From: a virus
Direction: 5' to 3' (one strand)
DNA length: 24,415 nucleotides
Virus record (IMG/VR): IMGVR_UViG_3300044949_002602
Location: 1 to 24,415 of that record
Below are positions 15,275 to 23,864 of this stretch, in pieces. The translations under genes were made by a program, and so were the position numbers. How positions within the stretch are numbered: position 1 is the first letter of the stretch; each line of letters begins with the position of its first letter. Under the pieces are notes generated by a model. The model saw only the letters and a program-made list of their open reading frames with translations. It searched no databases and was not told the DNA's origin.

Positions 15275-16273
15275 ATGCCTTTTATATCGTCTGTTTCGGC
15301 GAGACAGTCTGGACTTCTGTTTGCTAACGCGGCAAAATTGTTAACTCCATTATTTGGAGCATCATCTGGAGCAGCAAATGGATATACGTTTTCCATTTCC
15401 AATTATGACCCAACTGTCACTTATTCGTTTTCTGTGTCAAATGGTGGTAGCGCGACACAGACTGCTGGTTTGGTAACAGTAACAGGCCTCGGCAACGCTG
15501 TAACAGCAACATGTACCGTGACGGTTAATAAGAACGGCTGGTTAACAAACTCATCAAATACAACCGGTATTTCTTTCTCTCAGCTTGATACCCCAACCTT
15601 TGGTGCGTCAAGCGGAGCGGCTAGTGGGTATACATTTGCTATTTCAAACTACAACGCACTTAACACATACACATTCTCGGTTACAAATAGTGGAAGCGCA
15701 ACGCAGTCATCTGGAAACGTAACAGTAACAAATCTTGCTGATGCAACAGGGGCGACATGCACTGTTACCGTTAGTCGTAGCGGATTTGTGCAAAACTCTG
15801 CAGATACGACTGGCACTTCGTTCACGAGACTGGCAACTCCGACATATTCTGGATACCAAGCAGGTGGAACGCCAGGTCGTTTCAAATTCAATATTTCAAT
15901 TGCAAACTATGATGCGGCAAACACTTACTCCGTGAGTGTTAGCGCTGGTTCGTTTACTCGCTCTGGCAGTTTGATAACGGTCGCTGGCCTTTCAGATAAT
16001 CAAGGTTCTACTGTTTATATAACCGCCAGCCGCTCAGGGTTTAGGACAAGTGCTCAATCAGCCGCAACATATAACGCGCCACCTACTCCAACTCCTGCTG
16101 GAACATATTTATATGGACCTGTTTATTACGCTTCTGTTGGTGGCGTAGGTGGTGCTTGCGGCTACAACGGAGTAGCAGACGGAAACTACGGAATTGGCCT
16201 TGCATGGGTAAGCGGCCCTTGTCAGATAACCTGTGGCGGAGACTATTGCGCTGGCGGCGGAAACTGCTGTTAA
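15275..16273 (+). CDS. Three-Ig-repeat surface protein with six-Cys C-terminus
   Basis: The 332-aa protein starts one base after the previous stop. Residues 23-103, 104-185 and 186-268 are three tandem Ig/FN3-like repeats of about 81 residues (LTPLFGASSGAANGYTFSIS, then LDTPTFGASSGAASGYTFAI, then a more diverged LATPTYSGYQ). Each ends in a CTVTV-R/K-x-G-type strand in the first two copies or VYITASRSGF in the third. A Pro/Thr linker (269-276) leads to a compact tail with Cys at 295, 316, 320, 325, 331 and 332, rich in Gly and Tyr. Cysteine is otherwise rare in these proteins. It is probably a fibre or virion-surface adhesin whose tail is a disulfide or metal-stabilised knob. No named family recognised for the tail. 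Confidence 0.65.
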   Translation: MPFISSVSARQSGLLFANAAKLLTPLFGASSGAANGYTFSISNYDPTVTYSFSVSNGGSATQTAGLVTVTGLGNAVTATCTVTVNKNGWLTNSSNTTGISFSQLDTPTFGASSGAASGYTFAISNYNALNTYTFSVTNSGSATQSSGNVTVTNLADATGATCTVTVSRSGFVQNSADTTGTSFTRLATPTYSGYQAGGTPGRFKFNISIANYDAANTYSVSVSAGSFTRSGSLITVAGLSDNQGSTVYITASRSGFRTSAQSAATYNAPPTPTPAGTYLYGPVYYASVGGVGGACGYNGVADGNYGIGLAWVSGPCQITCGGDYCAGGGNCC

Positions 16274-16288
16274 CAAATTAGGAGAAAA

Positions 16289-16501
16289 ATGAGCGATACA
16301 ACACCAGAATTTCGTCACTTTGCTTTCGTGGTAGACGGAGTTGTAACAGAAATTATGTCAATCTCATCAGGTCCGGAATGGAATCAGTTCCATGAACTCT
16401 ATTCATCAAGGCCAGTAATTATTGAAATCCCAAACACGGTAGAAAATTTTGCCAAAGGCTACACATGGGATGGAGAAAATTTCAACCCACCTACGGAGTA
16501 A
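16289..16501 (+). CDS. Small conserved phage protein (70 aa)
   Basis: The product starts MSDTTPEFRHFAFVVDGVVT and has SSRPVIIEIPNTV and GYTWDGENFNPPTE. The pattern 'FAfvvDG.V.....S..P.vieip......G..wdG..F.pP' is familiar from small proteins encoded between structural genes of tailed phages. It has no membrane segment. AGGAGA lies four bases before the ATG. Its role is unknown; the WDG.NF end resembles linker pieces found at fibre termini. Confidence 0.55.
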   Translation: MSDTTPEFRHFAFVVDGVVTEIMSISSGPEWNQFHELYSSRPVIIEIPNTVENFAKGYTWDGENFNPPTE

Positions 16502-16509
16502 CTGGTACT

Positions 16510-16515
16510 TATAGT
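16510..16515 (+). promoter_or_regulatory. Candidate -10 box (TATAGT)
   Basis: TATAGT matches five of six positions and ends 11 bases before the ATG at 16527, giving an expected leader of about five nt. No Shine-Dalgarno precedes that ATG. No -35 element is visible. Confidence 0.35.
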
Positions 16516-16526
16516 AAGTTGATTTT

Positions 16527-16769
16527 ATGACAATAAAGACGTGGAATTACGACGATGAGCTAGTTGAACTTATTTCAGAGAAATATCACGTCAGTGGTAA
16601 ATCTGGAGCACAAGCAATGATTGACGCTTGGACTGATATCCGAGATGGCAAGCTCATAGATGTCTGCATTGAACTAAATATCCCAGAACCACTCGGATAC
16701 ATTCACGGACTCAATACATTTTCAAAAAAGCTAATGGAAAACGAAAGACTTGAAACTGTTATTGATTAG
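16527..16769 (+). CDS. Hypothetical 80-aa protein
   Basis: The acidic, soluble product (MTIKTWNYDDELVELISEKY...) is predicted to be mainly helical. Features are WNYDDELVELI, an AQAMIDAWTDIRDG helix and IHGLNTFSKKLMENERLE. It contrasts with the all-beta fibre proteins around it and is not a fibre. No known family recognised. It has no RBS, but a -10-like TATAGT lies close upstream, so it may be translated from a nearly leaderless transcript. A regulatory or assembly-helper role is possible but not shown. Confidence 0.5.
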   Translation: MTIKTWNYDDELVELISEKYHVSGKSGAQAMIDAWTDIRDGKLIDVCIELNIPEPLGYIHGLNTFSKKLMENERLETVID

Positions 16770-16773
16770 AGTA

Positions 16774-16782
16774 TGAGATAAT
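16774..16782 (+). promoter_or_regulatory. Extended -10 promoter, leaderless type
   Basis: TGA-GATAAT is an extended -10 placed seven bases before the ATG at 16790, so transcription would start at or beside the start codon. It sits in a 20-nt gap after the preceding stop and would supply the small fibre-module gene and the 1007-aa fibre. No Shine-Dalgarno is present. Confidence 0.5.
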
Positions 16783-16789
16783 TGCCCGT

Positions 16790-16966
16790 ATGGCAATCAC
16801 GTTTCCTCCCTCTCCGTCAACAGATGAAGAATTTTTGGTTGCTGGAAAAGCCTGGTCCTGGAACGGTTCGTTCTGGAAACGAATTAAATATGCGATAATT
16901 GACGGCGGTTTCTCTTTAACTGAAATCGATGACGAACTGTCAACCGCTGACGGAGGAAATGCTTAA
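16790..16966 (+). CDS. 58-aa stand-alone fibre-module protein
   Basis: This ORF of 58 codons plus stop is below usual length cut-offs. The product begins MAITFPPSPSTDEEFLVAGK and continues AWSWNGSFWKRI, then IIDGGFSLTEIDDEL. The 'FP.........aGK.W..NGS.W' pattern matches the N-terminus of the fibre at 23085 (PAIDFPSDAQ..., SAGKTWTFNGSGWVLV). Its TAA overlaps the ATG of the 1007-aa fibre by one base (TAATG), so the two are coupled. It may be a fibre-attachment or connector piece. Confidence 0.65.
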   Translation: MAITFPPSPSTDEEFLVAGKAWSWNGSFWKRIKYAIIDGGFSLTEIDDELSTADGGNA

Positions 16967-19900
16967 TGGCTTATAAGAAGATTTTATTCCGTCGCGACCT
17001 TGCTGCCACTTGGACCTCGGTTGACCCAGTACTTTCCGCCGGAGAAATAGGCCTTGAGTCCGACACTGGCAAGATAAAGCTTGGTGACGGCTCCACCGAA
17101 TGGACAGAACTTGATTATTTCTATGGCTCCCTAGAGAATGCTAATTACGTTGAATCGCTAGTCGCTGGAACTGGCTTGACGATAACGGGGAACTCCGGCT
17201 CTGGCTCTACACCATCAATCAATATTGGACAAAGTGTTGCTACTTCGGCATCTCCAACATTTGCTCAGATTACTGTAGACAATCTTCCAATAAACGACAA
17301 GCACGTTGCCACAAAAGCGTACGTTGATGGAATTGCCGCATCAATAAATTGGCACAATTTTGCATACCTTGCAACGGCTGCGGCGCTTCCTAACACTCCA
17401 ACATACGACAATAGCGGTGATGGAATTGGGGCAACTCTAACTGCTGGAGCAAATGCGCGACTTGTCGTGGATGGAACTAATGCTTCAACTGGAAATAGAA
17501 TTCTTGTAAAAAATCAAGCAAACGCTGTCCATAACGGAGTTTACGATGTAACAACTCAGGGAAGCGTCTCCGTTCCGTGGGTGCTTACTCGTTCTGATGA
17601 CTTTGATGGTAGTACTCATTTCGCAACCCCACATGCTGGTGATGCGCTGTATGTTTCTCAAGGCTCAACGAATGCAAACCAAGGTTTCCTTGTATTCACC
17701 TCTGGAACCGGAACCGATGGCGGACATGTTATTGGAACAGACGCAATATCATTTACACAATTTTCCGGAACAGCACCAATCCTTGCTGGAACGGGAATTT
17801 TTAAAAGTGGAAATCAACTTTCAATAGGTCAGGATGTTTCCCAAAGTGCAAGTGTTTTTTTTGCCGGAATAACAGCACCTTACTTTAGCGGTGTTGCAGA
17901 AGAGGCAAATAGGCTTAATAATCCAGTTTTTATTGGAGGTCAAAGTTTTGACGGCTCAAATTCAATAAGTATTGGAACGTCAGACATAACGGGGTTGTCA
18001 GCAACAGCCACAGACTTAAATAAACTTTTTGAATTAGCAACAACAAAAGCACAACTTGAATTCCTAAATAGTGCGAGCGCAAACATCCAGTCGCAACTAA
18101 ATGATAAATCGCCTTTATTGAATCCTATTTTTTATGAAAATGTAACTGCTAACAATAATATGTATGCGTCGGAATTTGTTGGCAACTTAGTAGGAACGCA
18201 TTTCGGCGAATTGGTTGGAACTGTCGACGGAGATGTAATTGGAACTTTCGATGGAAGTGCAAGCGGTTCATTTTATGGTCCTCTTTATGGCAACGTGGTT
18301 GGGAATCTCTCAGGAGACACAACGGGTCTTCATATAGGAAACGTAACAGGAAACGTTATCGGGAACGTTTTGGGCAATGTTACTGGTAGCGTGAGCGGTG
18401 ACGTACTTGGCAATCTCACAGGAAACGTATTCGGAAACGTCACAGGCAACCTGGTTGGGAATGTGACCGGCTCTGTTGATGGAAGCATCTCTGGAAATGC
18501 TGCAACAGTTTCATCAATATCCAATCACGGCCTAGACGGCCTTTCAGATGTCACTGCACCAACACCAACCGCTAATCAGTTCCTTAAATGGAACGGAACA
18601 GCTTGGGTTCCTGATTTGGTCGACCTCAATACTGATACAAGCGGAAACTATGTTGCTTCAGTTATCGCCGGAACTGGCGTATCTCTAACTAACGGAGTTG
18701 CGCAGGAGGCTGGGACTCCAACCATAAATATCGGACAACCTATCGGTTCAAGTGATTCACCTCTTTTTGCCGGACTATCAATAGGCAGCACAAACCTAAC
18801 CGTAAACGGAAACCTTACCTATAACGCTGGAACAAATCTTGCCACCGTGAATACTCTTTCCGAGCACGGCCTTTATGTCGGAGCAAGGATTACGGTTTCT
18901 GGAGCGACACAAGAAGGCTACAACGGCAGCTTTACTGTTGCTCAAGTCTCGTCTGCGTATCAGTTCAAATACACACCTGTTGAAACTCCTTCTTCTTCAA
19001 TCTCATCTGGAAGCCCAGAAGTAAAGTTTGGCGGAGGTATCACTTTTGAAGGCTCAACGCCAGACGAATTTGAAACAGTAATAACATTTGCAAACCCAAC
19101 AGCAGACAGAGTCATATCTTTCCCAGATGCAACAACGACTCTTGTTGGTACGAATACCACGGATACATTAACAAATAAAACTTTAACTAGTCCAGTTATT
19201 ACCGGTGTATCGCCAATTCTGACGCTTTCCGGTGATGTTTCTGGTTCGGTGACTTTCACCGACCTTGGCAATGTGACAATGTCGACAGCGATTCAACCAA
19301 ACTCTGTTGCGATGGGAACTGATACAACTGGAAACTATGTAGCCAATCTGATTGCTGGAACAGGTGTAACAATCACGGACAACGCTGGAGAATCTGCCAC
19401 TCCAACAATTGCTATTGGACAAGCCGTCGGCACCAGTGCGTGCGTGCAATTTGACACACTTGTCGTGCAAAATCTTTTTGCAACAAACACAGAAGTAACA
19501 AACCAAGCTTCTCTCAATGTGGCCAGTGGTGAAATTGTTCTTAATGCTGGAACAGTCGGAGCCCCTACGCTTGATGGGGCAATTAGAATTGACAGAGGTT
19601 CAAGCGCAAGCGTTGAAATCAGGTGGAATGAGACACTGGATAGATGGGAGTCCACTAGGGACGGAAGCATCTACAAGATAATCGACCAGGGTGCAAAGAT
19701 GACACTGGGCACCACTCCTCCAGCATCTCCGGACCTAGGAGACTTCTGGTTTGAAACAGACTCAGCTATCACCTTTGTGTACTACGATGGTTACTGGATT
19801 GAAATTGGCGCATCTGGTATCGGCGCTGTTATTGGTTCAGAGTCACCAGAAAACCCTGCAAACGGTCAATTCTGGTTCAGGAATACGACAAGTGAAGTGT

Positions 19901-19989
19901 TTGTCTACTATGACGGAGAATGGGTGCTCGTTTCTCGTTCGACTAGCACCGATGATGTCGGCGTAGCGTCTATTATGGGAGCGTTCTAA
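16966..19989 (+). CDS. Long modular tail fibre with Mtd_N-like N-terminus (1007 aa)
   Basis: Residues 5-50 (LFRRDLAATW..., VLSAGEIGLESDTGKIKLGD) match the major-tropism-determinant N-terminal fold found at the base of many phage fibres. HVATKAYVDG (about 108-117) opens a 170-residue module with GNRILVKNQANAVHNGVYDV and TRSDDFDG, ending ISFTQFSG, which is widespread in phage fibres. Residues 403-510 are 27 uninterrupted tetrapeptides with Gly at position four. A 'GLYVGARITVSG' module (about 604-687), an FEGSTPDEFET segment (about 693) and a GDVSGSV segment (about 755) follow, shared with the 963-aa fibre. The C-terminus has two 'GDFWFETDS...YYDGYW' units. It is probably a trimeric host-recognition fibre. 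Confidence 0.78.
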   Translation: MAYKKILFRRDLAATWTSVDPVLSAGEIGLESDTGKIKLGDGSTEWTELDYFYGSLENANYVESLVAGTGLTITGNSGSGSTPSINIGQSVATSASPTFAQITVDNLPINDKHVATKAYVDGIAASINWHNFAYLATAAALPNTPTYDNSGDGIGATLTAGANARLVVDGTNASTGNRILVKNQANAVHNGVYDVTTQGSVSVPWVLTRSDDFDGSTHFATPHAGDALYVSQGSTNANQGFLVFTSGTGTDGGHVIGTDAISFTQFSGTAPILAGTGIFKSGNQLSIGQDVSQSASVFFAGITAPYFSGVAEEANRLNNPVFIGGQSFDGSNSISIGTSDITGLSATATDLNKLFELATTKAQLEFLNSASANIQSQLNDKSPLLNPIFYENVTANNNMYASEFVGNLVGTHFGELVGTVDGDVIGTFDGSASGSFYGPLYGNVVGNLSGDTTGLHIGNVTGNVIGNVLGNVTGSVSGDVLGNLTGNVFGNVTGNLVGNVTGSVDGSISGNAATVSSISNHGLDGLSDVTAPTPTANQFLKWNGTAWVPDLVDLNTDTSGNYVASVIAGTGVSLTNGVAQEAGTPTINIGQPIGSSDSPLFAGLSIGSTNLTVNGNLTYNAGTNLATVNTLSEHGLYVGARITVSGATQEGYNGSFTVAQVSSAYQFKYTPVETPSSSISSGSPEVKFGGGITFEGSTPDEFETVITFANPTADRVISFPDATTTLVGTNTTDTLTNKTLTSPVITGVSPILTLSGDVSGSVTFTDLGNVTMSTAIQPNSVAMGTDTTGNYVANLIAGTGVTITDNAGESATPTIAIGQAVGTSACVQFDTLVVQNLFATNTEVTNQASLNVASGEIVLNAGTVGAPTLDGAIRIDRGSSASVEIRWNETLDRWESTRDGSIYKIIDQGAKMTLGTTPPASPDLGDFWFETDSAITFVYYDGYWIEIGASGIGAVIGSESPENPANGQFWFRNTTSEVFVYYDGEWVLVSRSTSTDDVGVASIMGAF
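18172..18495 (+). repeat. 27 tandem tetrapeptide codon repeats (12-bp period)
   Basis: The reading frame gives [N/S/T/D]-[V/L/I/F]-x-G units in unbroken register, for example EFVG, NLVG, TVDG, NVTG, NVIG, NLTG. All 27 units end in Gly. Codons for the same unit vary (GGAAACGT, GGCAATGT, GGGAACGT), so the array is not a recent slippage product. Confidence 0.85.
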
Positions 19990-20005
19990 ATGACTGGAGT
20001 AATCA

Positions 20006-20317
20006 ATGGCTAATACAGCTGAAATTCTTTTTAGGGGTGCTGCGACCGTGTACACAAACCCGGCAACAACACTTTACACTGTTCCGTCATTGACGAGAAC
20101 AGTTGTAACCAACATTGTGGTGTCAAACAACGCAAATGCTGGTGGCACCTACTCAATCGGTCTGGATGGTATCCCTCTTGTTCCAACACTTGAAATACCT
20201 GGAAATTCTGTTATTTCCCTAGACCTCAAGCAAGTTCTCATGGCAGGGGACACAATCACTGGGAATGCAAACTCAACTGACATTAAATTCCACATCAGCG
20301 GGATGGAGATAGCGTAA
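20006..20317 (+). CDS. Small virion beta-sandwich protein (103 aa)
   Basis: The product (MANTAEILFRGAATVYTNPA, TTLYTVPSLTRTVVTNIVVSNN, YSIGLDGIPLVPTLEIPGNS, DTITGNANSTDIKFHISGME) has the layout of small phage structural proteins: 'ly.vP....tvv..i...N.......y.i...g......i......l.....l.aGD.i...a....i...isG.e'. GGAG precedes the ATG. It overlaps the next gene by one base (TAATG), which couples it to the 921-aa protein. It is probably a fibre or baseplate accessory subunit. Confidence 0.6.
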   Translation: MANTAEILFRGAATVYTNPATTLYTVPSLTRTVVTNIVVSNNANAGGTYSIGLDGIPLVPTLEIPGNSVISLDLKQVLMAGDTITGNANSTDIKFHISGMEIA

Positions 20318-23082
20318 TGGGTCTTAATCAAATACCACCTGGCTTAACGCCGATTACACCGGAAGAAGTACTTTTTGACCCCGTCCAAAAGTTAAGAGTC
20401 TCACAGCCACAGTCGTTGATTGACACCGACTTTGAGTATGGAACACAGATTTCAAAGTGGGAGAACCTTACTACTGTTGGCGCTAGACCGTTTATATACG
20501 ACTCATCAAGTCCAGTAACAACAATTACAGGAATTACGATGAACACTTCTTCGCGAACAGTAACGGTCGCACTGACCGATACAACTGGACTTGCTGTTGG
20601 AACACCAATCACCGTTAGAGATACTCAGCTATCTATTGCTAACGGTGCATACCTTATTGAGTCAGTGACCACCAATACATCATTTACTTATACAGGAAAA
20701 GCAGTCAACACTGGAGCACTGACAGCAATTTTTGATGCAAACAAAACTGCAATTTTTACTGGTGTTATTTTTACTAATGCAAAAATTGGTGGAGCCCCAA
20801 CGGTTTCGTATTCTGGTACAGCAGTTACAGTGACCACGACAATTCCGCACGGTCTTTCAATCGGTAACGAAGTGGCAGTAACTGGAATTACTACTTCAGG
20901 CACAAACCCTCCAAACGGTGCAAACTTTGTTTCAAGAATAATCAGTTCAACACAGTTTGTTTACCATGCGCCAGTTGCTCCAACTGGAACACTGACTGCA
21001 TCATCAGCTTCTGTTTATGTTGCGCCATCTGGAAACTTCCTTCATAGACCGTTTGACGGCGGAGTTATTTTCTCAAATAACGGAACGTCAAACTATGAAC
21101 TAGCCACACGTCAAACTCGTCGTTACTTCCGATATCAGTCAGGAAAAGGCATCCAGATGTCATCTGGAACACTGCTCAAACCAGACCTCCAGTTGGACCA
21201 GTTGTCATACAACACGTCAACAAACTTGGTTACAGTGCAAACCAAGGAAAAGCATAACCTCTACCCAGGCTCGACAATAACTATTTTTGGTGCTAATGAG
21301 GCAATCTTTAACGGTACAACAACCGTTTATACGATTACTGGGTACAATACATTTACGTATGCTCCAGCAACTTCGACTGGAACGAACGTTCTTGCTTCTG
21401 GTCCTTATTACATTACCGTTGCAGGTTGGTATGGAAACGTTAACAGAATTGGTCTGTTTGACGACCAAAACGGAGTTTTCTTTGAATTTGACGGACAGAC
21501 TTTATGGGCTGTAAAACGTTCATCAACTTTCCAGATTTCTGGAAAGTCTTCATTTACTAATGGCTCATGTACTGTTCAGCAAACAACTACAGCATTCCCG
21601 ACAAGATACGCTGGCCAGCTTGAAATCGGTGACTACATCGTTGCTCGAGGCCAGTCATACAGAATTACCGACATTGCAAGCAACACTGAATTGACAATCA
21701 GCCCTGCATGGCGTGGTGCTACTTCAACCATGGTTTCAGTTTCCAAAACAGTGGACACAAAGTATCCACAAGCTGAATGGAACCTAGACAAGTTTGATGG
21801 AACTGGAGCATCTGGTTACAACGTTGACCTTTCTAGAATGCAGATGTTCTACATCGACTATTCTTGGTATGGTGCTGGTTTCATCCGTTGGGGTATGCGT
21901 GCAAAAGACGGAAAAGTTACTTACTGTCACAAGATAATCAACAACAACACAAATGCAGAAGCATATATGCGTTCGGGAAACCTTCCAGCGCGATATGAAT
22001 CTCTCAGCCAGCCGCCGCATACGCAACTAACTGGAACTTTGTCTGACTCCGAAACAGCAACAATGAATGTTGGTGACACGACTGGCTTCCCAAGCATTGG
22101 TACATTGTGTGTATTCAATACAGCAACTGGTTATGAATATATTAACTACACTGGTAAAACTGCAACAACATTTACTGGTCTTACAAGACAAAAAACTGGA
22201 AATGCGTCTCTTGCCATAACAATTGCTGCTGGGGCCAACGACGGAACTGTCGCATCAAACTCTGGACTGCAAGTCGGTCAAAGAGTCACTGGAGCAGATG
22301 TACCAGACGGAACATTCATTCAGCAAATTTCTGGAAACAACATCAAGCTGAGTGCCGCTGTCACTGGGGCCGACCCAACAGTGAGCGCAATCCCGATGGG
22401 AACAAACGCGGCTCTTGCATTTACATACTCAGCATCCAATCCAGTTGGAGTTGAGCTTGCATTCCCAACATATGCGCCTTCAATATCTCACTGGGGTACA
22501 TCGGCAATCATGGACGGAAGATTTGACGACGACAAGTCGCTCGTGTTTACTTATGGTCAGACAACCGGTATTTCTATCGGTGCAGGAGTAACACGAACCT
22601 TGATTGCTATTCGCGTCTCTCCATCAGCAGATAACGGAACCTCGGCGTTCTTCGGTGAAAGAGAGCTTGTTAACAGAATGCAGTTGGTGCTAAGAAACCT
22701 TGACGTAACGACGACTTCGTCTACATCAAACGTTCTTGTTCAGGCTATCCTGAATGGTGTTCCATCAAACTCTCGTACATGGGGAAAGCCAACAGCGGTT
22801 ACATCAAGTTTGGCCCAAATTGCAGACTACCAAGGAACATCAACAACGGTTAGCGGTGGCGAAGTAACCGGCGGTTTCTTTGTGGGTGGTACAGGTGGTG
22901 TGCAGATTGACCTCGGAGACGTTCGAGACCTTGGTAACTCAATTCTTGGCGGAGGCACGACGCTGACAACAACAGGAATTTACCCAGACGGTCCAGACAC
23001 ATTGCACATTGTTGCTACAAACATTGGCTCTGCTACTGCGACAGTGTTTGCCCGCCTCTCATGGACGGAAGCACAGGCTTAA
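20317..23082 (+). CDS. Large virion structural protein with LIDTDFEYG motif (921 aa)
   Basis: The N-terminal block KLRVSQPQSLIDTDFEYG (25-42) plus ISKWENL is a signature of large virion proteins of T4-like cyanophages and other environmental myophages. The middle carries three diverged copies of a beta module starting near 84, 165 and 290 ('v.v.t...HgL..G..i.i.G.......NG...v..i.s...F.Y'). The same module occurs once in the 1007-aa fibre. A unique central domain (about 370-560) has GYNVDLSRMQMFYIDYSWYG and GFIRWGMRAKDGKV. After it lies a GTLSDSETATMNVGDTTGFP module and a C-terminal beta domain ending FARLSWTEAQA. It is likely a tail or baseplate-associated protein; the position in the particle is inferred from related annotations. 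Confidence 0.65.
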   Translation: MGLNQIPPGLTPITPEEVLFDPVQKLRVSQPQSLIDTDFEYGTQISKWENLTTVGARPFIYDSSSPVTTITGITMNTSSRTVTVALTDTTGLAVGTPITVRDTQLSIANGAYLIESVTTNTSFTYTGKAVNTGALTAIFDANKTAIFTGVIFTNAKIGGAPTVSYSGTAVTVTTTIPHGLSIGNEVAVTGITTSGTNPPNGANFVSRIISSTQFVYHAPVAPTGTLTASSASVYVAPSGNFLHRPFDGGVIFSNNGTSNYELATRQTRRYFRYQSGKGIQMSSGTLLKPDLQLDQLSYNTSTNLVTVQTKEKHNLYPGSTITIFGANEAIFNGTTTVYTITGYNTFTYAPATSTGTNVLASGPYYITVAGWYGNVNRIGLFDDQNGVFFEFDGQTLWAVKRSSTFQISGKSSFTNGSCTVQQTTTAFPTRYAGQLEIGDYIVARGQSYRITDIASNTELTISPAWRGATSTMVSVSKTVDTKYPQAEWNLDKFDGTGASGYNVDLSRMQMFYIDYSWYGAGFIRWGMRAKDGKVTYCHKIINNNTNAEAYMRSGNLPARYESLSQPPHTQLTGTLSDSETATMNVGDTTGFPSIGTLCVFNTATGYEYINYTGKTATTFTGLTRQKTGNASLAITIAAGANDGTVASNSGLQVGQRVTGADVPDGTFIQQISGNNIKLSAAVTGADPTVSAIPMGTNAALAFTYSASNPVGVELAFPTYAPSISHWGTSAIMDGRFDDDKSLVFTYGQTTGISIGAGVTRTLIAIRVSPSADNGTSAFFGERELVNRMQLVLRNLDVTTTSSTSNVLVQAILNGVPSNSRTWGKPTAVTSSLAQIADYQGTSTTVSGGEVTGGFFVGGTGGVQIDLGDVRDLGNSILGGGTTLTTTGIYPDGPDTLHIVATNIGSATATVFARLSWTEAQA

Positions 23083-23084
23083 TC

Positions 23085-23861
23085 ATGCCAGCAATTGACT
23101 TTCCATCAGACGCGCAATCAGGCGACCTTCACGTAAGTGCGGGTAAGACCTGGACCTTCAACGGTTCTGGTTGGGTGCTTGTAACAATTCCCTCGGCAAT
23201 GTTCTCTTCGGGTGCTGTTGCGGGTTCGTCTCTAACCGAGGATTCTGTTCCTCTCAACAGACTTGTGGACAGCGATGCTGGCAAGATTGTTATGTACAAC
23301 TCGTCCGGTGTTGCCACCTCAACCGCCATATCTGGCGATGTATCAATGACTAGCTCTGGTGTTTTGACAATTGACAGTGATGTCATATCAAATACCCACA
23401 TCTCAAGCGGTGCAGAAATTGACCCAGACAAAATTGCAGGTACTGCAGTTGTATTAACAGACCAAGCGGTGATTACTTCATACATGATTGAAGATGGAAC
23501 TATCGTCGACGGAGACATATCCTCAGATGCTGGAATAGGTCGAAACAAGTTATCTGAACCGTTGACGAATGCTCAAGCAGCCAGCTACACACTGGTTCTT
23601 TCAGATAGAAATAAGATTGTTGAAATGGGTGTGGGAACTGCAAATACATTAACTGTTCCACCAGATTCTTCGGTTGCTTTCCCCACTGGAACTCACATCA
23701 CGATTATTCAGACTGGCTCAGGTCAGTGCACTGTCACTCAGGGCTCTGGAGTGACGGTTAACGCGACTCCAGGACGCAAGCTTCGCGCTCAGTGGTCTGG
23801 TGCTACGCTAATCAAACGAGCAGCAGATACATGGGTGCTTATCGGAGACCTTTCGGCGTAA
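23085..23861 (+). CDS. Short tail fibre protein (258 aa)
   Basis: The start is taken at 23085, two bases after the previous stop, rather than an in-frame ATG at 23061 inside the upstream gene. The N-terminal module PAIDFPSDAQSGDLHVSAGK, then WTFNGSGWVLV, equals the stand-alone 58-aa protein at 16790. The middle has AISGDVSMTSSGVLTID and repeated 'D.I..g.i....I' strand pairs (ISSGAEIDPDKIAG, YMIEDGTIVDGDISSDAGIG) typical of phage triple-beta fibres. The C-terminal domain (IQTGSGQCTVTQGSGVTVNA, LRAQWSGATLIKRAADTWVL) is a widespread fibre-tip fold. There is no RBS of its own; it is probably coupled to the 921-aa gene. Confidence 0.72.
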   Translation: MPAIDFPSDAQSGDLHVSAGKTWTFNGSGWVLVTIPSAMFSSGAVAGSSLTEDSVPLNRLVDSDAGKIVMYNSSGVATSTAISGDVSMTSSGVLTIDSDVISNTHISSGAEIDPDKIAGTAVVLTDQAVITSYMIEDGTIVDGDISSDAGIGRNKLSEPLTNAQAASYTLVLSDRNKIVEMGVGTANTLTVPPDSSVAFPTGTHITIIQTGSGQCTVTQGSGVTVNATPGRKLRAQWSGATLIKRAADTWVLIGDLSA

Positions 23862-23864
23862 ATC

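Noticed and set aside
16966-17120. Diversity-generating retroelement suggested by the Mtd-like N-terminus
   Set aside because: No reverse transcriptase, template repeat or C-type-lectin variable end is visible in the window. The Mtd_N fold is common in ordinary fibres.
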